64,000 bases of DNA, taken from contig NZ_FRBR01000012.1 of assembly GCF_900142665.1 (NCBI RefSeq), forward strand, positions 62,001 through 126,000, given 5' to 3'. Below, piece by piece: positions 18,051-25,942 of this stretch. Below the pieces are notes generated by a model, which was not told the origin of the DNA, made no database searches, and was given only the letters and a program-made list of their open reading frames with translations. How positions within the stretch are numbered: the first letter of the stretch is position 1; every line of letters begins with the position of its first letter. The position numbers and the translations under genes were made by a program. Source of the DNA: Roseovarius pacificus (GTDB lineage: Bacteria > Pseudomonadota > Alphaproteobacteria > Rhodobacterales > Rhodobacteraceae).

Positions 18051-18656
18051 TCAGTGTCGGACAATGTGTGGGCCATAGCTGACGGCCTGGTCCGAAAAGT
18101 CAACGTGGCCGCGTTCATTCAACTCCCGAACCAACGCTTCCAAATCAGCGTCATCCAAGGTCTTCCTGAAAAGGGCGTTCACCGTTCCTTTGAGCGTTCT
18201 GATCTTTCTTGGACGCGAGTTTCCTCGAGATTTCAAGCTGTCAACAATTGCTTCGATTTTCTGGTCCAGAGAGCTTGCATTCGAGATTTTGACGAAAGGC
18301 ACTTCGGATAGGTCAACATGGCGGAGAGCGGGGATCTTTCTTTGTCGCAAATGTGTAATCAGCGGATCGAAGCCCTTGTCACGGGAAATAATGTGGAAGT
18401 ACGCATCGGCATCTTGCGCTGCGAGTTCTCCCAAGTAGAACGCAATGTGAAAGTCCAATGCGTTCGAGCCATTCCCTGTAATCTTTTGATAACAGGCATT
18501 TTCTCCCAATCCTTGCAATTGCTCCGCGAAGTCGAAAGGAACGCTTTTTTGGTTGGCGCCTATGAATACAATCAGCTTGCAGGGATGCCCACGGAGGAGT
18601 TCAAGGTTCCTGGGCTGAACATTCTCAAAGTCGATCAGGATGTAGTTGTTTTTCAA
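18051..18656 (-). CDS. PIN-like/NYN-type nuclease domain protein
   Basis: A 201-residue protein has the acidic pattern of PIN-like nucleases: ILIDFENVQP near the N terminus, GANQKSVPFDFAEQLQ, ALDFHIAFYLGELA and SRDKGFDPLITHL, giving four candidate metal-binding aspartates. It resembles the PIN-like (PIN_7/NYN) family; RNA or DNA cleavage is therefore possible. I place the start at a TTG at 18656 because AGGAG (18664-18668, minus strand) lies 7 bases upstream; the longer alternative at 18722 (ATG) adds an unconserved leader with no good ribosome site. The C-terminal third (LKGTVNALFRKTLDDADLEAL) resembles an OST-HTH/Lotus-like tail. Flanking gaps of about 320 bases on each side contain nothing recognisable. 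Confidence 0.72.
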   Translation of the reverse strand: MKNNYILIDFENVQPRNLELLRGHPCKLIVFIGANQKSVPFDFAEQLQGLGENACYQKITGNGSNALDFHIAFYLGELAAQDADAYFHIISRDKGFDPLITHLRQRKIPALRHVDLSEVPFVKISNASSLDQKIEAIVDSLKSRGNSRPRKIRTLKGTVNALFRKTLDDADLEALVRELNERGHVDFSDQAVSYGPHIVRH

Positions 18657-18977
18657 AGGCGTGCTCCTATTCGACGTCAATGCAAATACAGAACACCGAG
18701 ACACGTCAAGGCGAAGGTTCATCTGCGAACCTTCTGTAGAGCCGCTTTGTGTGCGTTGGGCTCTCTGCTGCAGCAAGCCGCCCCGCGGCATCTAGCGCCA
18801 TCGCGTCGAGCGGTCGCCTCAGTCTCGGCCCTTATCGGCCTTTCATGCCCCCCGCGACGAAGGGCGGCTTCGAGCCCAAACTGCGTGATGCTGCACAGCC
18901 GCTTATTGTCGGCTTTCTTCAAGACCGTCGCACCATCGTGGCCTATCGTTGGAACCACATTGTTGGAGGCGCCTCAC

Positions 18978-19367
18978 ATGATCTTTCGCTATACGATTCT
19001 CTACGTGGACGACGTCTCGTCGTCGCTCGACTTTTTTGAAAAGGCTTTCAGGCTTGAACGCGGTTTCCTTCACGAAGGCGGAGATTACGGCGAGCTGGTA
19101 ACAGGGAAAACCAAACTGGCTTTCTCCTCAAGAGCCCTCATGCGCGAGTTGGGCAAGAGCCCGGCACTGCCGCGACCCGACGCCCCGACGTTCGAGATCG
19201 CTTTTGAGACGGACGATGTGGCCGGCACCCTGCAAAGGGCGCTCGACGCGGGGGCGACGCTGGTTCAGGACGTGCGCGATGAATCTTGGGGGCAGACAAC
19301 GTCCTATGTGGCGGACCCAAATGGGTATCTGATCGAAATCTGCACAGCAGTACAGTTGCCAGGTTGA
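18978..19367 (+). CDS. VOC family protein (glyoxalase/bleomycin-resistance fold)
   Basis: A 129-residue protein begins MIFRYTILYVDDVSSSLDFF and ends TSYVADPNGYLIEICTA, both hallmarks of a VOC metal-binding module. The metal ligands expected at the start, in TFEIAFETDD and in the final GYLIEI glutamate are partly present. Substrate unknown; family members include glyoxalases, dioxygenases and resistance proteins. The ATG at 18978 follows GGAGG at 8 bases. It is followed after 4 bases by a DUF1801 gene and then a convergent AraC-type regulator, a set that looks like a small stress or detoxification cassette. Confidence 0.85.
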   Translation: MIFRYTILYVDDVSSSLDFFEKAFRLERGFLHEGGDYGELVTGKTKLAFSSRALMRELGKSPALPRPDAPTFEIAFETDDVAGTLQRALDAGATLVQDVRDESWGQTTSYVADPNGYLIEICTAVQLPG

Positions 19368-19371
19368 GACC

Positions 19372-19710
19372 ATGATGGAGGAGTCAGAAAAAGCAAAAAT
19401 CGTCGCACAATTGAAAGCTGTTGTCGCAAAGGTTGAGCCCGCCGCGGCCTGTGTCACGAAATACGGTGGAACCATGATTGAGCGCGTTCCCGGGCAGCCC
19501 AAATCGCAGTTCTGCGGGATTTTCGCTTACAAGGACCACGTCTCCTTGGAGTTCACCAACGGCGCGCAGCTGGATGATCCGGAGCGGGTGCTCGAAGGCG
19601 GAGGGAAGCATCGGCGTCACATCAAGCTCGCCAGCCTGGCCGACATCGTGGACAAGCGATGTGAGGATTTCCTACGTCAGACCCGCGATCTCGAGGCTAA
19701 TCTCTCCTGA
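19372..19710 (+). CDS. DUF1801 domain protein
   Basis: A 112-residue protein with IERVPGQPKSQFCGIFAYKDHVSLEFTNG and ERVLEGGGKHRRHIKLASLAD matches the DUF1801 (YdhG-like) fold. No activity is established for the family. It starts 4 bases after the VOC gene, so the two form an operon. Its last 39 bases overlap the 3' end of the convergent AraC-type regulator. Confidence 0.82.
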   Translation: MMEESEKAKIVAQLKAVVAKVEPAAACVTKYGGTMIERVPGQPKSQFCGIFAYKDHVSLEFTNGAQLDDPERVLEGGGKHRRHIKLASLADIVDKRCEDFLRQTRDLEANLS

Positions 19711-20364
19711 CCAGTTGCCAAGCCCGGGTTGCGCCAGATCGGCAATGGCAGCCGGGTTCCGGCGGAGTTGGGCGGGCGTCCAGCCGAACCAACGCACGAA
19801 CTCTCGCGTCATGTGCGCCTGGTCGCTGTAGCCGTAGTGCGCTGCGATCTCGGCAAGCGGAACGCGACATGGTAGGGCCTGAACCGCCCGCCGAGCCCGT
19901 CCCAGTTGACGCCAGAAGGCCGGGGAAGGAAGCGACAGGTCTTTGAAACGACGTTGCAGGGTTCTTTCCGATACGCCTTGTTGCCGGGCCAAGCAACGAA
20001 CGCTGTTGCCCGACAAGCAAAGGGCCTCGATGATTTCCGAGACCTCTTGGTCATGCCGCGTGTTGGCTTCGATCTCTGCCTCAAGGTTCGACACGTCATG
20101 GTCCGCGGGCTCGAATTCGGCAAGGTCTAGCGTAGTGCCAGGTCGCAGCCGATAGCCAGTCAGGCAGGTGCCTGCGTTTAGCTTGACCAACCTTGGCGCA
20201 AAGTCCCAGTCAGTGGTGTGAAAAACTTCGCGTCCCGTCCTGTCGCAGGACAAGACAACCAGATCGACACACCCATCCGGAAGAACAATCGAGACTTCGT
20301 TGGCCCCGGCAGTGTAGGTCCAGCGATGAACATGGGGAAGGCTGGCTTGGGTGGATGCGGTCAT
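19672..20364 (-). CDS. AraC family transcriptional regulator
   Basis: A 230-residue protein has an N-terminal sensor-like domain (VSIVLPDGCVDLVV, the DUF6597-like pattern) and a C-terminal AraC HTH pair: QQGVSERTLQRRFKDLSLPSP and AEIAAHYGYSDQAHMTREFVRWFG. It probably controls the adjacent VOC-DUF1801 pair. I chose the ATG at 20364 (MTASTQASLPHVHRW); the open frame continues upstream to 20493, but that part looks like a non-conserved leader near the edge of a transposase remnant. No clear ribosome site decides the start. Confidence 0.85.
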   Translation of the reverse strand: MTASTQASLPHVHRWTYTAGANEVSIVLPDGCVDLVVLSCDRTGREVFHTTDWDFAPRLVKLNAGTCLTGYRLRPGTTLDLAEFEPADHDVSNLEAEIEANTRHDQEVSEIIEALCLSGNSVRCLARQQGVSERTLQRRFKDLSLPSPAFWRQLGRARRAVQALPCRVPLAEIAAHYGYSDQAHMTREFVRWFGWTPAQLRRNPAAIADLAQPGLGNWSGEISLEIAGLT

Positions 20365-20502
20365 GACAGTCAGAGTGAACGAATAGCCGCCATTGATCCA
20401 GAGCGAAGCAACGGCAGAAAAGTCCGCACAGCTGACCTCGGCGCAGGCAGCAGCGAAGGTCCGCTGTCCGCCCTTCGAGTAGGGCATGCCCATTCGATAG
20501 CC

Positions 20503-21225
20503 CTAGAAGCATCATCTATGAAGAGTTTCCAGCCGAAGGCTGAGGCGACCCCGCCAGATGATGAAGGTCCGGGCAATCCGCCCGCCCCGAATACCACCCT
20601 TGAGCCCGCGCCGTCAGAGACCCCAGCCGAGACCGACCCGATGCACCACGACAGCCGCCGCCAGCGCAATGCCGAGGTCGACTTCAAGGGCGAGAAGCGC
20701 TCGAACGCCACACACGCCTCGGTAACCGATCCGGATGCGCGCCTTTACAAGAAATCCCCCGGCGCGGGTGCCATGCTTTGTTTCATGGGGCATACTCTGA
20801 TGGAGAACCGCAACGGGCTGGTCTTGCAGGGTGATCTGACCCAGGCCGACGGTCATGCCGAGCGCAAGGCGGCGCTGGACATGATCCATCGCCATTCCCC
20901 GGGATCGACGCGGCAGCTGACGCTCGGTGCCGACAAGGGGTATGACGCGGCCGGGTTCGTGTCCGACCTGCGCCAAGCCTGCGTCACGCCCCATGTCGCC
21001 CAGAAATCGAGATATTCAGCGATCGACGGACGCACGACCCGACACGAGGGATATGCGTTGTCCCAGAAGCACCGAAAGAAGATCGAAGAGCCGTTCGGCT
21101 GGGCCAAAACCGTCGGCGGCATGGCACAAACCATGTATCGGGGCGTCGAACGCGTCCGATCCCGCTTCATCCTGACCATGGCCGCCAACAACCTTGCCCA
21201 GCTTCCAAGGTTGCTGGGCGCATGA
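20503..21225 (+). pseudogene. IS5-superfamily transposase, C-terminal remnant
   Basis: The frame carries the C-terminal half of a DDE transposase: LEASSMKSFQPKAEA joins a family-conserved ASMKSF-type segment, followed by the RNAEVDFKGEKRSN block, the second catalytic Asp (LGADKGYDA), TPHVAQ, SAIDGRTTRHEGYA and the catalytic Glu region (KKIEEPFGWAKT). The N-terminal part with DNA-binding and first Asp is absent; sequence before about 20503 is unrelated. The remnant cannot be active. It marks an old insertion or deletion edge inside the island, next to the AraC gene. Terminal inverted repeats were not identified. Confidence 0.85.
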
Positions 21226-21324
21226 AGGGAAACATGGACACAGAAGCGAGCCGTGGACGCGCCGACAGACATGACCCATCAGTCGAACCGGACCCGATGA
21301 CGGGAAAGCGTTCCGGCTCAGCGA

Positions 21325-21651
21325 CTATTTCAGCGACCTGTTAAGAAGGTCCAGCGCCTGGACGACATCATCAATTTGATAGTGCGATCGGCCATCCACA
21401 ACGGGCATGTTCGAGCCTGCGGATTTCGCCTCAATGATCTCGACAATCCTCTCCGGCAGGTACTGTGGATCGACAGGCAGTCCAGCCTTGAGCGCTCTGC
21501 GGATGATCGACAAAGTAACCAGCGTGTCCGCATTAACTTCGTCAGCTTCAGTCAGCGCGCGTGCCATCTTTGGACCCTGGGCTGACTCAGGAGGACCGAT
21601 GAAGTCCTGTTGCTCTTGTTGGATGTCATCAAAGGTGGGGCGGTCACTCAT
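21325..21651 (-). CDS. small hypothetical protein
   Basis: A 108-residue acidic protein reads MSDRPTFDDIQQEQQDFIGP with a helical C terminus (DGRSHYQIDDVVQALDLLNR). The ATG at 21651 was chosen because GGGGAGGTGA lies 10 bases upstream. No domain is recognised; it has no membrane segment. It stands in an orphan stretch with the next gene upstream (21784-22122) on the same strand after a 130-base gap. Confidence 0.6.
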   Translation of the reverse strand: MSDRPTFDDIQQEQQDFIGPPESAQGPKMARALTEADEVNADTLVTLSIIRRALKAGLPVDPQYLPERIVEIIEAKSAGSNMPVVDGRSHYQIDDVVQALDLLNRSLK

Positions 21652-21783
21652 GAACTGACTGTCACCTCCCCTTTGCAAGCCTGGCCGCCAATACCATTAC
21701 GGCAATGGTCTTGATTTTGGCGACCAGGTCAATGCTGTCAGCCTTGCGCAGGGGATGTCCTGCGGCAGGTTAGGACCATGGGC

Positions 21784-22122
21784 CTATTCATCCCCAAAAT
21801 ACTTGTCGGCCTCCCCAATCCCGAAGGTCTCCAGTGCTTTGCGGTCCAGTTCCATGCCTTCCGGCCGAACCAACACATGCGGGATGAACGGACCGTTGTA
21901 GTCCATCACAGGCTGGCCCTGATTGGTACGCAGCTCCCCATTCGCTTCTTGGGCCAACATAATGTAGTCGAGGAGGTACTGAACGCCATCGAACAAGGCG
22001 CTGCGCTCTTCCGCGGGAAGGTCAACGATTGTCTTAAGGTCGATCACCTGGTTCATCAAATCGACGAACTCATGCTCGGTGAAGTTCTTGGGAAGTTGCT
22101 TGGCGAAATCGGAAAGGTTCAT
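21784..22122 (-). CDS. small hypothetical protein
   Basis: A 112-residue acidic, soluble protein begins MNLSDFAKQLPKNFTEHEFV and continues DLMNQVIDLKTIVDLPAEER; the C-terminal half contains GPFIPHVLVRPEGMELDRKA. No family is recognised. It is on the same strand as the next small gene at 21325-21651, and the two may be co-transcribed. The 400-base gap upstream (22123-22525) is shared with a divergent gene and has no recognisable content beyond a probable promoter region. Confidence 0.6.
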   Translation of the reverse strand: MNLSDFAKQLPKNFTEHEFVDLMNQVIDLKTIVDLPAEERSALFDGVQYLLDYIMLAQEANGELRTNQGQPVMDYNGPFIPHVLVRPEGMELDRKALETFGIGEADKYFGDE

Positions 22123-22525
22123 GGGGGTAGCCTAACATTCTTAAGGTGTGCGTGTGGTCGTTTGGGTGTGTGGTCGGAGCTCATCGTCTGTCGAGTCACG
22201 TTCGAAGGTATGTATAGGACGTGCCCTGTGGCAAGTGATAATCCGAAGGTATTTCCATTTAAGTTACTGTATTCGTTGCGAAAAGTGGAGATGCCATCGA
22301 GGCTCGCATGGTTCGTGCGCGCCACTCCGTTATGCGGTCGACGCTGCTGGCCTTCGGAGGGGTGCGGGGTATGAGGAGACGAAAAATTATGAAAAAACAA
22401 CACCTTGTGGTGATGATAGGTATGAAGGCCGAACTGTTGACGGGGCGATGCGTCGCCACCGGGGGTGGTAGATCTACATGGGAATGTGCCTCGTCAGCTT
22501 CTGTCGAGGATGCGAGAAGCGATCC

Positions 22526-23248
22526 ATGATTGGTTTTCGCAAACTCTCTGACGACCAGCCCACCCTCCAGCTGTCTCCGTTGCTCCGGGCTGCGCACCGC
22601 ACCATGCAGTATGCCGACGAGAACAGTGGCATCGGCCTGACCGCGACGAAGGCATTTCAACGCAAGTTCGTTCACTGGGCCGTCGAGCACGTTGACTGGC
22701 CAAGGTACGGGCCCGAGGAGGCGTTCAGCGTCAGCAAGGTAGTCAACGAGTACGAGTTTCCGCCGATCCAGGTCGTGCATTTCTTACTTCTGCAGCTGAA
22801 GCTCGGGCGTCACTACAAGGGGAAATTCCTTTTGACGAAGAAGGGGAAGGATTTGCTGAATTCCCCGGGGGTGCTGTTCGACCAGTTGATCCCGTTCTTC
22901 CTGCTGGAGGTTGACCACACTTCATATGCCTGCCTGGATGAGCGCCCTTTCGGGACATGGGATGTCTGGCTCAACGTGATGAATGTCGAACTGGAGCAGG
23001 GGCTGACGGAAAGACAGCTGTATGGTCTGTTCTATGGAAATGGGCCGGACTGGGATAATGCCGGGTGGCGAGTACTCGCGGCGTTCTCCAGCTACGTTCT
23101 GAAGCCCCTGGAATGGGCTGGGTTGATCTCGGTCCATGAGGTTGAGGGTGGCAGTCGGCGGGACTGGATGTGCTTCAAGACGGCGCTTTGGAGGGAGGCG
23201 CTTCGGCTGGACACAGGTGATGAGGTGCCCAACATAGTCCGGCATTGA
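22526..23248 (+). CDS. hypothetical protein
   Basis: A 240-residue protein begins MIGFRKLSDDQPTLQLSPLL and is soluble, with aromatic-rich helices (WAVEHVDWPRYGPEEAF, LLLQLKLGRHYKG) suggesting a winged-helix-like or helical fold; FLLTKKGKDLL is a typical last strand and helix of a winged helix. No catalytic motif is visible. An in-frame ATG at 22478 would add 16 residues; I prefer 22526 because the leader has a cysteine-rich, atypical composition. It is a solitary gene in the orphan part of the island. Confidence 0.6.
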   Translation: MIGFRKLSDDQPTLQLSPLLRAAHRTMQYADENSGIGLTATKAFQRKFVHWAVEHVDWPRYGPEEAFSVSKVVNEYEFPPIQVVHFLLLQLKLGRHYKGKFLLTKKGKDLLNSPGVLFDQLIPFFLLEVDHTSYACLDERPFGTWDVWLNVMNVELEQGLTERQLYGLFYGNGPDWDNAGWRVLAAFSSYVLKPLEWAGLISVHEVEGGSRRDWMCFKTALWREALRLDTGDEVPNIVRH

Positions 23249-23284
23249 GGCGTGGTTGCCTTGGAGAGAAGATCTTCAATCTCC

Positions 23285-23734
23285 TCAAGGCTCGAGCAAG
23301 ATGTATAGTGCCGCGCCAATGATGCCGATGGCGATGAGTGTGTCGATCGTTATTATCACATAAAGAAGATTTTCGATTACTTTCACATGCTTTTGGGTGG
23401 TGGAAACCAATTCCTCTTCCTCATCCGTATCGAGGGGTTGGGCTTCTTCCTCGTCGGTCAGCGGAGGAAGCCATTGTTGAGATGCTAGATATCTCTCGGT
23501 TTCATCTTCAATACGATGATGGATCCGTTTTTGGGTGGCGCTGTAAATCAAGGCGGTGGGGATATGCGCAATCATGAGGATGATGTTGAATGCATGATGG
23601 CCGAGGAATACCGCGATAAGGACATGCAGAGGCTCCCATACATCGAGGTACTTATCTGTTTCTCCGTATGCGATGACTATGAATGTAACCCAGCCGATAA
23701 GGTTCAGCGGAAGATTGAGAGGAGGATAGATCAT
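23285..23734 (-). CDS. hypothetical membrane protein
   Basis: A 149-residue protein has a hydrophobic N terminus (LNLIGWVTFIVIAYGE), a second segment (PLHVLIAVFLGHHAFNIILM), an acidic cytoplasmic-type loop (DEEEAQ...DTDEEEEL) and a C-terminal hydrophobic helix (VIITIDTLIAIGIIGAALYI). It lies 21 bases after another small membrane protein gene on the same strand, so the pair is probably one operon. No family is recognised. Paired small membrane proteins in defence islands are sometimes effectors, but there is no direct evidence of that here. Confidence 0.65.
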   Translation of the reverse strand: MIYPPLNLPLNLIGWVTFIVIAYGETDKYLDVWEPLHVLIAVFLGHHAFNIILMIAHIPTALIYSATQKRIHHRIEDETERYLASQQWLPPLTDEEEAQPLDTDEEEELVSTTQKHVKVIENLLYVIITIDTLIAIGIIGAALYILLEP

Positions 23735-23755
23735 TAAGGAGCCCTCGGGTGGTGG

Positions 23756-24061
23756 TTAGATATAATCCGCTGCCAAGTAAGTGAGCTGGAAGACGTTGAA
23801 GACGTACAGGATCAGACATCCTGGGATTACTGTGGCTTCTTTTTTGATGTCGTCGTACGGGATCAAGAAGGTGAGAAAATACTGAAAGATCGCCATGGAG
23901 ATCCCTGATCCAATCAGCAGGTAGGGAATTGCCGCGATCAGAGAAGCGAGGATCAGTACGAATGTGCTGAGTTCCCAAGACTCCAATATGAGGAAGTAAC
24001 ATACCGCGGCACCGCTCGCGAAAAATGAAATCGCGAAAACCGGAAAGAGTTTGTCGATCAA
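23756..24061 (-). CDS. hypothetical membrane protein
   Basis: A 101-residue protein consists almost entirely of hydrophobic helices: FPVFAISFFASGAAVCYFLI, STFVLILASLIAAIPYLLIG, AIFQYFLTFLI and CLILYVFNVFQLTYLA. Four membrane passes are likely. It is the first gene of a two-gene membrane-protein operon with 23285-23734. No family is recognised. Upstream (24062-24398, 337 bases) there is a hairpin CAGGCTA-GAAAT-TAGCCTG at 24117-24135 and no gene. Confidence 0.65.
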   Translation of the reverse strand: MIDKLFPVFAISFFASGAAVCYFLILESWELSTFVLILASLIAAIPYLLIGSGISMAIFQYFLTFLIPYDDIKKEATVIPGCLILYVFNVFQLTYLAADYI

Positions 24062-24398
24062 TGTGGCTACCCCTCTAATGGCATGTGTCTCAAGGAAAAG
24101 AGTATAGGCACAGGGGCAGGCTAGAAATTAGCCTGGCGGAGTTGTCCACACATGAAGCGGAATCGGTGGGTTCTTATGGTTCTTAGTGACCCCACGACCG
24201 CCAAGAAGACACCTTTTCTTCGGTGCCAGGAAATGTTTTTGGGCAAATCTTGGTGGTGCTGTGGGTGAGCGTGCTAAGCCCTGCACATTGGCTTCGATGA
24301 TCTGATGCGGCTGACCTAGGGAATTGAGTGACGCTGCATGAAGCCTTGCTCTGGCGCTTGGTCATACTAAGCAGTTGTGTAAAGTAAAGATTTGACAT

Positions 24399-25937
24399 CT
24401 AGCTGTCTTTTGCAAATGAGTTCCACCAAGGAACGACATCTTGGATGTCACCGATGAACGGGAACTCACGATCGACGCTGGAATCAAAGCTCGAAACCTC
24501 TTCGTGAATCATATCCAGGTTCCAGCCGGTGTGTTTCGTTGCGGTCGCTTGTGACAGCAACTGGGTGAAACTCGTTTTTGTTGCGGTGGACATGACCCTT
24601 TCATATTGCTGGACGGGAGTAAAAATTACTCGTCTTTTGTCGATGCTTCGAACAAGGTCTTGGCTAAAGGAAGCTATTTCTCTGTCAGCTCGTCGAAACA
24701 CTTCTTCTTTGAGTTTCTCTGCCATGACAAGCCAGTTATCCAAGGTGATCACCATTCCAACAGCGTCGGGGTTGACATTGGCGGAGTGCTTTCCAAGTCG
24801 GCAGTGTGCGAAGAAACGCCATATTTGCTTCACAGCTTTTACGAGATCTGCGAACCCCCTTTCACTTGTAGGATCTTGGCCGAACATGGCTTCTCGAGAC
24901 ATGCGTGTCGCCTTGCACTCAGCGACCAGTATGAGGGACCCAGAGTCAAAGCAGAGTATGTCAGGCGTGTCGACGGGGCTCTTCTTAAGCTTGTACTGTT
25001 CTTCGGGTTGCCAAGAGAGTTCGGGCAGGGATCTCTGTGAAAAATTGAGACAATACTCTTCAAAGCGGCGGCCATACTCGTCCCGCACAGGTCCGCCGCC
25101 TGACACGACATCATAGAACAGGCCTGTTGTCATCCGATCCATGATCAATTGCGGTAACGGAGACCTAATTCTAAGATCTTTACCTGAGAAATTTATGCAA
25201 GGGTACTGCCGGAAAATGGAGGGTTTGTATGCGACATGTATGACGTTCCTTCTTTCTGTTGTGGCGAGCCGCCGGGCTTCTGTCAGAGGTAAGCATAGTG
25301 GCCTCAAAGCAGCGCGATAGGCTTCTTCTGAAACACCGATGACCTTGAAGGCCTGATCTCCGCTCAACGAAGGTCTCGACATAAGGGAGGCGTGTAGTGC
25401 AAACGATACTTTTGAAAAGTCCGTTATGGAGATTTGAAATTTCTTTCTAAATTCCTCGGCGCACTTGCCTTGGCCGTAAACGAAGTTGTTTCTGTATAAA
25501 TTGGCCATATTCGCCGAGCCAACCTGCCAAGGGAATTGCCGGTTTCCAATGCGGACGAGCTCTCCGAAAATATTCTTCTTATGTCCGCCGACGCTGAACT
25601 CTTTGTTCTCTAGCTTTCGTAGGCGATTGATACACGCCACTATATTTCCATAGTGGTCGTGTTTCATGCGAATAATTTTTCCCTTTCGGGGGGCGCTAGG
25701 TGGAGTCGTCAGGCCTTCGTTGGCCAGTGTCTCCAGCTCCCATTTGTGAATAGCGAACTCGTGAGGCTCCTGTATGCCAACTGCCTTAGGGTTCACTGTC
25801 TTGAGGTCGAGATGTGGTAGTGCCCTTCGGTAGTTTTCGGTTTGAAGAATGTTTGTTGCCCATATCAGGTTAAACAAATCCTCATCTTTGAAGCGGGATA
25901 AGAGCTTGTGCAGCTCCTTCTTGTGATGAGCGTGCAT
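24399..25937 (-). CDS. putative PD-(D/E)XK nuclease attached to the type I restriction operon
   Basis: A 512-residue protein is encoded 5 bases after the hsdR stop on the same strand, so it belongs to the hsd operon. Around residues 320-342 it has TPDILCFDSG followed by LILVAECKATR: an Asp, then Glu-x-Lys at the spacing of a PD-(D/E)XK nuclease core. The N-terminal 250 residues are predicted helical with no recognisable motif. Base composition is AT-richer than in hsdR and hsdM, suggesting a separate origin. It may be an added effector or a specialised nuclease; it is not a standard part of type I systems. Confidence 0.65.
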   Translation of the reverse strand: MHAHHKKELHKLLSRFKDEDLFNLIWATNILQTENYRRALPHLDLKTVNPKAVGIQEPHEFAIHKWELETLANEGLTTPPSAPRKGKIIRMKHDHYGNIVACINRLRKLENKEFSVGGHKKNIFGELVRIGNRQFPWQVGSANMANLYRNNFVYGQGKCAEEFRKKFQISITDFSKVSFALHASLMSRPSLSGDQAFKVIGVSEEAYRAALRPLCLPLTEARRLATTERRNVIHVAYKPSIFRQYPCINFSGKDLRIRSPLPQLIMDRMTTGLFYDVVSGGGPVRDEYGRRFEEYCLNFSQRSLPELSWQPEEQYKLKKSPVDTPDILCFDSGSLILVAECKATRMSREAMFGQDPTSERGFADLVKAVKQIWRFFAHCRLGKHSANVNPDAVGMVITLDNWLVMAEKLKEEVFRRADREIASFSQDLVRSIDKRRVIFTPVQQYERVMSTATKTSFTQLLSQATATKHTGWNLDMIHEEVSSFDSSVDREFPFIGDIQDVVPWWNSFAKDS

Positions 25938-25942
25938 GTTCT

